Of a DNA stretch of 64,000 nt, positions 1 through 6,994 are shown piece after piece (position 1 is the first letter of the stretch; every line of letters starts with the position of its first letter). The position numbers and the translations under genes are program-made. The stretch spans positions 84,986-148,985 of the forward strand of contig MWDE01000001.1 of NCBI GenBank assembly GCA_002070395.1, written 5' to 3'. The notes below the pieces were generated by a model. That model made no database searches. It saw only the letters and a program-made list of their open reading frames with translations, and was not told the DNA's origin. Source of the DNA: Synergistetes bacterium ADurb.Bin155 (GTDB taxonomy: Bacteria; Synergistota; Synergistia; Synergistales; Thermovirgaceae).

Positions 1-234
1 TCCATCCTTGAGAGGGCACGGAACCGGTTCAACGTCTCCGCGGCCGACCTCGGCCCCGATGGTTCCTGCCAGGACGGCCTCCTGGCCTTTTCCGTACTCT
101 CGTCCTCCCATCACGAAGCGGAAGAAAGGCTCGACTCGATAATACGGCTGGTCCATTCGATGGAAGAAAAGGGAGACTTCTTTCTTGTCCGCGAGAAGAA
201 AGAGGTAAAAGGATATGCCGACTTTCAGGATTGA
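1..234 (+). CDS. ylxP: YlxP (DUF503) family protein, 5' truncated by window edge
   Basis: The frame is open from base 1 to a TGA at 232-234 and gives 77 residues of the C-terminal part of a small protein. The text (ERARNRFNVSAADLG, then SSSHHEAEERLDSIIRLVHS) follows the DUF503/YlxP pattern, a protein of about 90 residues usually encoded between infB and rbfA. Its position directly before rbfA, with a 20-base overlap, fits that order. The role is unproven; YlxP has been linked to ribosome assembly. About 15-20 N-terminal residues lie outside the window. Confidence 0.8.
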   Translation, partial: SILERARNRFNVSAADLGPDGSCQDGLLAFSVLSSSHHEAEERLDSIIRLVHSMEEKGDFFLVREKKEVKGYADFQD

Positions 235-589
235 AAGGATAAACAGGGAGCTGCTCCGCCGGATCTCAGACCTGATAAGGACGAGGATAAAGGATGATTC
301 CCTGAGGGAGGCTGTCCTTTCGGAGGTGGTCTGCAGCAAGGACCTCTCCCACGCCAAGGTTTACTTCAGGACCCTTACCCCGGGCAGCCGGGAAAAAGTT
401 GAGGCTTCCCTTAACAAGACGGCGGGGGTGCTGAGATCCATGCTAGGGAAGGGTATGCGTCTGAGACAGGTGCCCGAACTTCACTTTGTTTACGACACCA
501 CCGAGGACCGTGCACAAGCCATAGAGAACATCCTCGACAGCCTGGGCCTCCCCGGGGCTGTGGGAGAAGGGGAGGATGCCGGCTCTTGA
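215..589 (+). CDS. rbfA: 30S ribosome-binding factor RbfA
   Basis: Protein of 124 residues, the usual RbfA length, with the single KH-like domain seen as RIERINRELLRRISDLI at the start and SKDLSHAKVYF in the middle. RbfA binds the 5' helix of 16S rRNA and assists late 30S maturation, especially under cold stress. The ATG lies inside the end of ylxP, and the stop overlaps the start of the next gene, so translation is probably coupled. The acidic tail (GEGEDAGS) is typical of the disordered C terminus. Confidence 0.93.
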   Translation: MPTFRIERINRELLRRISDLIRTRIKDDSLREAVLSEVVCSKDLSHAKVYFRTLTPGSREKVEASLNKTAGVLRSMLGKGMRLRQVPELHFVYDTTEDRAQAIENILDSLGLPGAVGEGEDAGS

Positions 590-1575
590 AGAACCTCCAG
601 GGAATGATCGATCTCCTTGAAAGCGTTCCGGAGTGGGTAATCGTGGCCCACGAGAAACCCGACGGCGATACGCTGGGTTGCGGGAGCGCCCTTTTTCTTC
701 AATGTGAATCTCTGGGGAAGAAGTGTTCCTGGTTCGGTCCCGACCCTTTTCCTAAGGCTTACCGGTTCCTTCCCTTCCATGAAAAGTACGTCGCAGCGGG
801 ATCCCTAGGAAACAGTTTGCGTTCAGAGGACCTGGCCGTGATCGTGACGGACACGAGCAACCCCGAAAGAACGCTCGGGGGGCTTCCGTCCCCGGAAGAC
901 AGGGCCGTCGTCCTTAATATCGATCATCACGGTGACAATACCAGGTACGGAACCCTTAACTGGGTGGACGACCGGGCCTCCTCGGTCGGTTTGATGATCT
1001 ACGAACTTTTTCTTGCGGCACGGTGGGACCTCACCAGGAGATCGGCAGGATCGCTCTTCACGGCCATCGCCACCGATACCGGTTTTTTCCGGTTCCCCTC
1101 GACCGACGAGAGGACCTTGAGGATCGCCTCGTACCTGGTTGCAAAGGGAGCCGAACCTCACAGGGTTTACCAGGAGGTTTATGAAAACCGTTCTCTCGAA
1201 GGTATCCATCTTTGGGGCAGGGGGCTTTCAAGGGCCTCCCTTCACCTGGACGGCAGGGTCTGCGTCACCTACCTGTCGAGGGAGGACCTGTCCTCCCTGG
1301 GGGCATCGAGGGATGACACGGAGAACCTGGTCAACGCTCTTCTTTCCGTCAAGGGAGTGACCGTTGCAGCCCTTTTCCAGGAGGACGAGGGAGCCTGCCG
1401 CGTCAGCATCCGTACTAAGGAGCCCGTTAACGCGAGGAAGATAGCGGCGCTGTGGGGCGGCGGCGGTCATGAGCGGGCGTCGGGGTGCAAGATGGAGGGT
1501 AACCCGGAAAGGTCACTCGAGGCCTTCGTCACGAGGCTGGGGGATCTGGATGAGATCGGGATTTCTGATCATTGA
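586..1575 (+). CDS. nrnA: DHH/DHHA1 family phosphoesterase, NrnA-type oligoribonuclease / pAp phosphatase
   Basis: Protein of 329 residues starting with TTG that overlaps the rbfA stop by four bases. The DHH domain shows DGDTLGCG at about residues 26-33, TDTSNPERT near 88 and DHHGDN at 113-118, which carry the metal-binding Asp and His residues. The DHHA1 substrate domain ends in GGGGHERASGC (about 291-301). NrnA removes nucleotides from very short RNAs and dephosphorylates pAp in the cytoplasm. The rbfA-nrnA-truB-ribF order is common in Gram-positive and Synergistota-like genomes and supports the call. Confidence 0.92.
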   Translation: MKNLQGMIDLLESVPEWVIVAHEKPDGDTLGCGSALFLQCESLGKKCSWFGPDPFPKAYRFLPFHEKYVAAGSLGNSLRSEDLAVIVTDTSNPERTLGGLPSPEDRAVVLNIDHHGDNTRYGTLNWVDDRASSVGLMIYELFLAARWDLTRRSAGSLFTAIATDTGFFRFPSTDERTLRIASYLVAKGAEPHRVYQEVYENRSLEGIHLWGRGLSRASLHLDGRVCVTYLSREDLSSLGASRDDTENLVNALLSVKGVTVAALFQEDEGACRVSIRTKEPVNARKIAALWGGGGHERASGCKMEGNPERSLEAFVTRLGDLDEIGISDH

Positions 1576-2473
1576 CAAGGCCCCGGGCACCAGGAGTTCA
1601 CAATGTGTGGCCCTGGTGAAGAGGGCCTTGGGCGGGAAAGAGCGGGTCGGCCACGGGGGAACCCTGGATCAGCCGGCTTCAGGTGTCCTTGCCCTGCTGA
1701 TCGGGAGAGCCACGAGGGCATCCCGTTTCGTTATGATGCTGCCGAAGGTCTACCTCGCCGTGGCCCGTCTCGGGCTGAGGACAGATACTGACGACCTTTC
1801 CGGAGCGGTGATATCAGAGGAAGATACCGGTCTAGTTAGTGAGGAAAGTATCGACAGGGCCCTTTTCTCCCTTTACGGGCACCGGGATCAGACCCCGCCG
1901 GCCTTCTCAGCCGTCAAGGTCAAGGGCAGGAGAGCCCATGCCATGGCAAGGGAAGGCCTGGATGTGCCGCTTTCCGCGCGGCCGGCGCTGGTCACCTCTA
2001 TCGGGAGAACCGGGCCCATAATGGCAGGGCGGGACGTACCCCTGAGGATCGTCTGCCGGCAGGGCACCTACGTCAGGAGCATCGTAAGGGATCTCGGGGA
2101 AACCCTGGGATGCGGCGCCTCTGTTTTAAGCCTCCGGAGAGAATCCCTCGGACCTTTCGCCGCTCCCGACGCACTGCCCAGCGGCGACCTTGCCACGGCG
2201 GACGCTTCCACCCTCGAGGGGAGGATCCTGCCCTTTTCATCCCTCTCCGGAAGTTTTACTTACTACCAGGCTTCCCTCGCCGATGAGGGAACGATCGCTT
2301 CAGGCAGTCCCCTGTCGTTGGGGAAACTGGCCCGAAGAGGCTGGGGCGGACACGGGACCGGAGGGTACATCCTGATCTTCGGAAAGGCCATGGTATCCTT
2401 TGCCCGCGTCGTACATGAAGACGGCGTATACCTGGTCAGGCCCGTCACCAACATCATTCTGGAAGGACCGTAA
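1550..2473 (+). CDS. truB: tRNA pseudouridine(55) synthase TruB
   Basis: Makes pseudouridine 55 in the T-loop of tRNAs. With the ATG at 1550 the protein has 307 residues and begins MRSGFLIIDKAPG, the usual TruB opening. The catalytic Asp sits in GHGGTLDQPASG (Asp about residue 40); the family normally has Pro after this Asp and here Gln is inserted in its place, a small deviation. RQGTYVRSIVRDLG near residue 170 is the second conserved block. The frame is open upstream to 1469 but that part lies inside nrnA, so the 26-base overlap start is preferred. Confidence 0.92.
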   Translation: MRSGFLIIDKAPGTRSSQCVALVKRALGGKERVGHGGTLDQPASGVLALLIGRATRASRFVMMLPKVYLAVARLGLRTDTDDLSGAVISEEDTGLVSEESIDRALFSLYGHRDQTPPAFSAVKVKGRRAHAMAREGLDVPLSARPALVTSIGRTGPIMAGRDVPLRIVCRQGTYVRSIVRDLGETLGCGASVLSLRRESLGPFAAPDALPSGDLATADASTLEGRILPFSSLSGSFTYYQASLADEGTIASGSPLSLGKLARRGWGGHGTGGYILIFGKAMVSFARVVHEDGVYLVRPVTNIILEGP

Positions 2474-2476
2474 ACG

Positions 2477-3397
2477 ATGATAGCCGTAGTCGGGTCCTTT
2501 GACGGTTTTCACCTTGGGCACAGGAAGCTCTTCGAAGCCGCGGAAAACCTATCGCGAGTCATGTCCGATTCCTGGTGCGTCGTGACCTTTTTCCCTCACC
2601 CTCAGCTTGTCTTGGGGCATAAAACCTTTTTGCCCCTTTTTACCGAGCCGGAAAAGGACATCCTCGGTAAATGCCTGGGGATACCCGAGATCGTCAGGCT
2701 GGACTTTTCAAAGGACCTGGCCGGGATGGAACCTGATGACTTCCTGGGGTTCCTGGAGGATAGGCTTTTCATCAGGGGTCTTGTCGTAGGGGATGACTTC
2801 CGTTTCGGCAGGGGCCGGCGGGGCGGCGCTGAACTTTTGAAAGAGCTAGCCTCCCGGCGAGGGTGGGAAGTCGAGATCGTTCCCCACCTGGCTGCCCCTT
2901 CCGGAAGAAAGATCGGGAGCAGCTACATCAGGGAGAGCGTCATCAAGGGTGACCTGCCCCAGGTCTCGGAGGACCTTGGGCACCCCTTCATGATCAGGGG
3001 TCTTATCGTCCGTGGTGACGGAAGGGGCAGAACGATCGGTTTCCCGACGATAAACCTTTCGCTCCCGGGGATGAAAGTTTTACCCGCCAGAGGCGTCTAC
3101 GCCGGGGGGGTCGCTTTCGGGAAGGATGCACTCCCCGCTGCCGTCAACATCGGGCTGAACCCCACTTTCCCCGGCGGGGAAGGGATCAGGTGCGAAGCCT
3201 ATATCCCCGGGTTCAGGGGCGAACTCTACGGAAGAGAGGTTTCGCTTTTCCTTTTCAGGAGGCTCAGGAGGGAAAAGGCCTTCCCCGCCGTCTCCCTGCT
3301 TGTGGAGCAGATGAAGATCGACGTGAAGGATACCTTGGCTCAATGGCAGGGAACGTGCGAAGGGACGAAAAGATTCATGGCCTGTTGCGGACTGTGA
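2477..3397 (+). CDS. ribF: Bifunctional riboflavin kinase / FAD synthetase
   Basis: Converts riboflavin to FMN and then to FAD. The N-terminal nucleotidyltransferase half carries GSFDGFHLGH (residues 6-15) and the SSYIRESV block near 155. The C-terminal flavokinase half shows GRGRTIGFPTINL (about 178-190; the family PTAN motif appears as PTIN) and NIGLNPTF. 306 residues is the family length. It begins three bases after truB, closing the rbfA-nrnA-truB-ribF run. Confidence 0.94.
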   Translation: MIAVVGSFDGFHLGHRKLFEAAENLSRVMSDSWCVVTFFPHPQLVLGHKTFLPLFTEPEKDILGKCLGIPEIVRLDFSKDLAGMEPDDFLGFLEDRLFIRGLVVGDDFRFGRGRRGGAELLKELASRRGWEVEIVPHLAAPSGRKIGSSYIRESVIKGDLPQVSEDLGHPFMIRGLIVRGDGRGRTIGFPTINLSLPGMKVLPARGVYAGGVAFGKDALPAAVNIGLNPTFPGGEGIRCEAYIPGFRGELYGREVSLFLFRRLRREKAFPAVSLLVEQMKIDVKDTLAQWQGTCEGTKRFMACCGL

Positions 3398-3432
3398 GGC
3401 CCGAAGTGTGCTCCCCAGGTCCCCGGGCGGCA

Positions 3433-3461
3433 TTGAAGTTGTGAAGATCCCATGGTAATAT
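3433..3461 (+). promoter_or_regulatory. Probable sigma-70 promoter for tRNA-Arg(CCT)
   Basis: TTGAAG at 3433-3438 and TAATAT at 3456-3461 are separated by 17 bases. The -10 box ends 17 bases before the first base of the tRNA, a normal distance for a short 5' leader. Seen by eye only. Confidence 0.6.
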
Positions 3462-3478
3462 TACGGTCGTTCAACGAC

Positions 3479-3554
3479 GGGCCTGTAGCTCAGAGGATAG
3501 AGCAACGGCCTCCTAAGCCGTAGGTCAGGCGTTCGAATCGCCTCAGGCCCGCCA
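3479..3554 (+). tRNA. tRNA-Arg (anticodon CCT)
   Basis: The acceptor halves GGGCCTG and CAGGCCC pair fully, followed by discriminator G and an encoded CCA. The anticodon arm ACGGC-CTCCTAA-GCCGT places CCT at 34-36, reading AGG, which is a heavily used arginine codon here. The T arm AGGCG-TTCGAAT-CGCCT is intact. It is a single tRNA gene between ribF and pcm with its own promoter and terminator. Confidence 0.96.
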
Positions 3555-3573
3555 GTCGATTTTCCGTCCCTGG

Positions 3574-3597
3574 AGAGCAGGGAAGGCTCTTTTTTTT
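3574..3597 (+). terminator. Rho-independent terminator after tRNA-Arg
   Basis: AGAGC pairs with GCTCT across a 7-base loop and is followed directly by a run of T residues (3590-3597). An overlapping stem TCCCTG/CAGGGA lies just upstream and may be an alternative fold. It separates tRNA-Arg from pcm. Confidence 0.8.
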
Positions 3598-3631
3598 CCA
3601 AAAAACCTTGACAGGTCTCGAGGTGGGTTCC

Positions 3632-4270
3632 TTGGAGGACTGGGAAGCCAGAGCGGAAAGGATGGTCCTTTCCCAGATCGAGGCCAGGGGTATCAGGGAC
3701 GAGAATATCCTTGAAGCCTTCAGGAACGTCCCGCGCCACCTTTTCGTCCCCGAAGGGCTCAGGAAATGGGCTTACGATGATAATCCCCTCCCTCTGGGAA
3801 ACGGCCAGACCATATCCCAACCCTACATGGTGGCCCTGATGACGTCCCGACTTGATGTCGTAGCCGGGATGAAGGTCCTTGAAGTTGGCACCGGATCCGG
3901 GTACCAGGCCGCTATCCTCGCCAGGATGGGCGCCGAGGTCTATTCCATTGAGAGGATAGCTTCCCTGGCCCGTTCCGCCTCCCTTCTCCTAAAGGAACTC
4001 GGCTATCCGGTCAAGGTCCGCTACGGTGATGGAAGGCTCGGTCTTCCCGAAGAGGCTCCTTTCGACCGGATCATAGTGACGGCTGTCGCCCCTTCCGTTC
4101 CTTCCGCCCTGATGGAGCAATGCGCCCTTGATGCGAGACTTGTTATCCCCCTGGGTTTCCCCGACGGGACAGAACGGCTCCTGACCAGGATCAAGAAAGG
4201 TGAGCGTTTCAAGGATGAATGGGGAGAGTACTGCCGTTTCGTCTCCCTCCTGGAAGGGACCGTTGAATGA
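3632..4270 (+). CDS. pcm: Protein-L-isoaspartate O-methyltransferase
   Basis: Uses S-adenosylmethionine to methylate isoaspartyl residues in damaged proteins, a cytoplasmic repair step. The SAM-binding motif VLEVGTGSGYQAA lies at about residues 82-94, preceded by the family block LPLGNGQTISQPYMVALM. The TTG at 3632 is preferred because GAGGTGG lies six or so bases upstream; in-frame TTG 3608 and GTG 3623 are alternatives. 212 residues matches the family. The gene follows the tRNA terminator, so it probably begins a new transcript. Confidence 0.92.
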   Translation: MEDWEARAERMVLSQIEARGIRDENILEAFRNVPRHLFVPEGLRKWAYDDNPLPLGNGQTISQPYMVALMTSRLDVVAGMKVLEVGTGSGYQAAILARMGAEVYSIERIASLARSASLLLKELGYPVKVRYGDGRLGLPEEAPFDRIIVTAVAPSVPSALMEQCALDARLVIPLGFPDGTERLLTRIKKGERFKDEWGEYCRFVSLLEGTVE

Positions 4271-4301
4271 AACCCTCAGCCTCCCGACCAGGCGGCAGGT
4301 G

Positions 4302-4808
4302 ATGAAGTACAAGGTTCGCACCACTGCGGCGATGATATTTTCCGCCGCCCTGTTCATGGCTTGTGCACCTGTCTGGGTGCTTGAGATCTCGAGCGGTAAA
4401 GAGGTGCTGCTTTCAAGACCCACACCGGTGGGATTCCCCTTCATGACGAGGTACATCCACTCCGTCGAAAAGACACCCGTTGAGGACGATTACCGGGTGG
4501 TCAGCGGAAGGATCTGGGCCTGGGAGGAGAGGGTGGTCTCCCATAACGCCGGGCTGCCGGTCGTGACGCCAAGAAACGGCCGGCTCATCTCCGATGGTGA
4601 ATGGTTCCGATTCCGGGGCGGAAGAAGCAGTTGGAGAAAGTATTACTACAGGGTCGGCGACGATAGTATCGGTAGGAACATCCTCCAGTTGCCCGGTGAG
4701 CTTCCGACGATCCATGAACTTTTCAGGACTTACCCATCAAAAAGGCTGGAATTTTTCATAGTGGTCAGGTCCCTTTGGGAGGCTATTTCAAAGGCACGGC
4801 ACCTGTGA
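4302..4808 (+). CDS. DUF1850 protein, TRAP-transporter associated
   Basis: Protein of 168 residues whose N terminus is a hydrophobic export segment ending in FMAC (Cys about residue 21), which could be a lipobox. The mature part contains FMTRYIHSVEKTPVEDDY, the HSV-x-PV-E-x-Y pattern of DUF1850. DUF1850 genes usually sit next to TAXI-type TRAP permeases, exactly as here. Its function is unknown; a periplasmic helper of the permease is the natural guess. ATG 4302 is chosen as the longer frame would lie inside pcm. No substrate-binding protein gene is adjacent. Confidence 0.78.
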   Translation: MKYKVRTTAAMIFSAALFMACAPVWVLEISSGKEVLLSRPTPVGFPFMTRYIHSVEKTPVEDDYRVVSGRIWAWEERVVSHNAGLPVVTPRNGRLISDGEWFRFRGGRSSWRKYYYRVGDDSIGRNILQLPGELPTIHELFRTYPSKRLEFFIVVRSLWEAISKARHL

Positions 4809-4904
4809 CGCGCCATTCGGGTGTGGTAGAATCGACCTGATCCGTTGCCTTTACACTCCTTTGCGAATAATCGACCGTAGCATCCGTGACAGGGAGGGAT
4901 CCTT

Positions 4905-6890
4905 TTGACCGATAAGACCGAAGAGACCGACCAGGGCAAGCAGGACATCATCGTGACGGGAGAAGAACAGATCGATCTTGACGAACTCAGGAGGCGCTTC
5001 GACACCGAGGCGAGGACCAGGATCCTTTCGGGGTGGGAGGCGAAACTGGTCCTCCTGGTGGCCGTCGCCCTGTCCCTTTTCCACTTCTACACCTCGGGGT
5101 TCGGGCTTCTGCTGGCTATCAAGCAAAGGGCGGTTCACCTTGCCCTTGTCCTTTTCATGGTCTACATGCTCTACCCCGTTTCAGGGAAAGCACGCAGAGA
5201 CACGGTCCCCTGGTACGATTATGTCCTGGGCGGCGTCGCCGCTTACGTGGTCTTCTACCATGTGATCTATTTCAATGAGATCGTGATGAGGGCGGGACTC
5301 CCGACGACCATGGATATAACCATGGGGTTGCTGGGCATCCTCCTTTTGCTGGAGGCCACCAGAAGGGTTTCCAACCCTGTGCTGCCGGGGATCGCCATAT
5401 TTTTTCTTTTTTACTGCTACTTCGGCAGGCATTTCCCCTCCCTCTTCGCTCACAGGGGATTCAATATAACGAGGATCATCAACCACATGTACATGGGTAC
5501 CGAGGGGGTGTTCGGAACACCCCTGGGTGTTTCCTCGACCTTCGTCTTCATGTTCATTCTTTTCGGTTCCTTCCTGGAACAGACGGGTATGGGGCGCTTC
5601 ATCATTGACCTTTCCATGGCCCTCGCGGGAGGGTCTACCGGGGGCCCGGCAAAGGTGGCCGTTCTGAGTTCGGGGTTGATGGGTACCGTTTCGGGTTCGT
5701 CGGTGGCCAACGTCTGTACCACGGGGATGTTCACCATCCCTCTCATGAAAAGCGTCGGCTACGAACCTTACTTTGCCGGAGCCGTTGAGGCCGTAGCCTC
5801 CACCGGAGGGCAGATCATGCCGCCCGTCATGGGAGCTGCGGCGTTCATCATGGCGGAGTTCCTCGGTATACCCTATATCCAGGTGGCCCTCGCCGCCGTC
5901 GTCCCTGCGCTGCTTTATTATTTCGCGGTCATGGTCCAGGTTCACATTGAAGCGACCCGGCTTGGCTTGAGGGGTCTTCCCCGGGAGAAACTGCCCAAGG
6001 TATTTCCATTGCTGAAAAAGAAGGGACACCTGCTGATCCCCCTTGGAGCGATAATTTATTTCCTTCTCGCCGGCTATACCCCCTTGAAGGCGGCCTACTA
6101 CGGCATTATCGCAACCCTGATCGTGTCCTTTCTGAACAAGGAGACCAGGGTTACCATCCCCAAACTCATCGAGGCTTTGGATTCCGGTGCGAGGGGAGCC
6201 TTGGGAGTGGCCTGTGCTTGCGGGACCGTGGGGATAGTGGTGGGGACCGCAACCCTGACCGGGCTAGGCCTTCGGATCGCCAGCGCTATCATCACCCTCT
6301 CCGGAGGGATCCTGATCGTCTCGCTGCTGTTGACCATGGTGGCCTGTATCCTGCTCGGGGCAGGGCTCCCGACGACGGCCAACTTCATCGTCACAAGTAC
6401 GATGGCCGCGCCGGCCCTGCTGCAGCTGGGTGTGGCCCCAATGGCGGCCTACATGTTCGTTCTTTACTTCGGGATCGCCGCAGACCTGAGCCCGCCAGTA
6501 GCTTTGGCCGCCTATGCCGGGGCGGGTATCGCGGGGGCAGACCCGATGAAGACGGGCTGGACGGCCATAAAACTGGCCCTGGCGGGTTTTCTAGTGCCTT
6601 ACATCTATGTCTTCAACCCCATGCTCGTCCTTGTGGACTTTGAGGCGTTTCCTTTTATCATGTCCATAGGCACGGCATTGCTGGGGGTGTTCCTCCTTGG
6701 CATGGGCACCATCGGTTTTTACAAGACCAGGATGGTCTTTTGGGTCAGAGCCCTGGCCATGGCAGGGGCCCTCGGCCTCTTGGTGCCGGGGGTAAGATCG
6801 GACTCCATAGGACTGGCCGTGCTGCTTTTCGTGCATTTCTTCCAGACGGCCCGGTCAAAGAAAGAGGCGCTGATGACCAAAACTGCCTAG
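4905..6890 (+). CDS. TRAP transporter permease, fused small (4TM) and large (12TM) subunits
   Basis: Protein of 661 residues made almost entirely of hydrophobic helices after a 45-residue hydrophilic start. The DctQ-like part comes first, followed by a DctM-like part with FVFMFILFGSFLEQTGMG, GGSTGGPAKVAVLSSGLMG and a second-half repeat near LGAGLPTTANFIVTSTM. This is the 4TM/12TM fusion class that works with TAXI periplasmic binding proteins to import organic acids or amino acids using the sodium or proton gradient. TTG 4905 has GGGAGGG just upstream, and a TAGAAT box at 4827-4832 could belong to its promoter. The binding protein is not in this window, so the substrate is unknown. Confidence 0.9.
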   Translation: MTDKTEETDQGKQDIIVTGEEQIDLDELRRRFDTEARTRILSGWEAKLVLLVAVALSLFHFYTSGFGLLLAIKQRAVHLALVLFMVYMLYPVSGKARRDTVPWYDYVLGGVAAYVVFYHVIYFNEIVMRAGLPTTMDITMGLLGILLLLEATRRVSNPVLPGIAIFFLFYCYFGRHFPSLFAHRGFNITRIINHMYMGTEGVFGTPLGVSSTFVFMFILFGSFLEQTGMGRFIIDLSMALAGGSTGGPAKVAVLSSGLMGTVSGSSVANVCTTGMFTIPLMKSVGYEPYFAGAVEAVASTGGQIMPPVMGAAAFIMAEFLGIPYIQVALAAVVPALLYYFAVMVQVHIEATRLGLRGLPREKLPKVFPLLKKKGHLLIPLGAIIYFLLAGYTPLKAAYYGIIATLIVSFLNKETRVTIPKLIEALDSGARGALGVACACGTVGIVVGTATLTGLGLRIASAIITLSGGILIVSLLLTMVACILLGAGLPTTANFIVTSTMAAPALLQLGVAPMAAYMFVLYFGIAADLSPPVALAAYAGAGIAGADPMKTGWTAIKLALAGFLVPYIYVFNPMLVLVDFEAFPFIMSIGTALLGVFLLGMGTIGFYKTRMVFWVRALAMAGALGLLVPGVRSDSIGLAVLLFVHFFQTARSKKEALMTKTA

Positions 6891-6940
6891 GGCCGGCAAG
6901 GCACCGGTGATCCTGGGCCGAGTATCCCGATCGTCGGGGA

Positions 6941-6969
6941 GGCCGCCGGCTCGAACTGGCGGCCTTTTT
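6941..6969 (+). terminator. Rho-independent terminator after TRAP permease gene
   Basis: GGCCGCC (6941-6947) pairs with GGCGGCC (6958-6964) and is followed by TTTTT. It lies between the permease stop and the ileS ribosome-binding site and separates the two transcripts. Confidence 0.85.
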
Positions 6970-6994
6970 GAATAAAGAAGGAGGCGTCCAGCCC

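Noticed and set aside
3608..3613. TTGACA before pcm as a -35 box
   Set aside because: No -10-like sequence lies 15-19 bases downstream.
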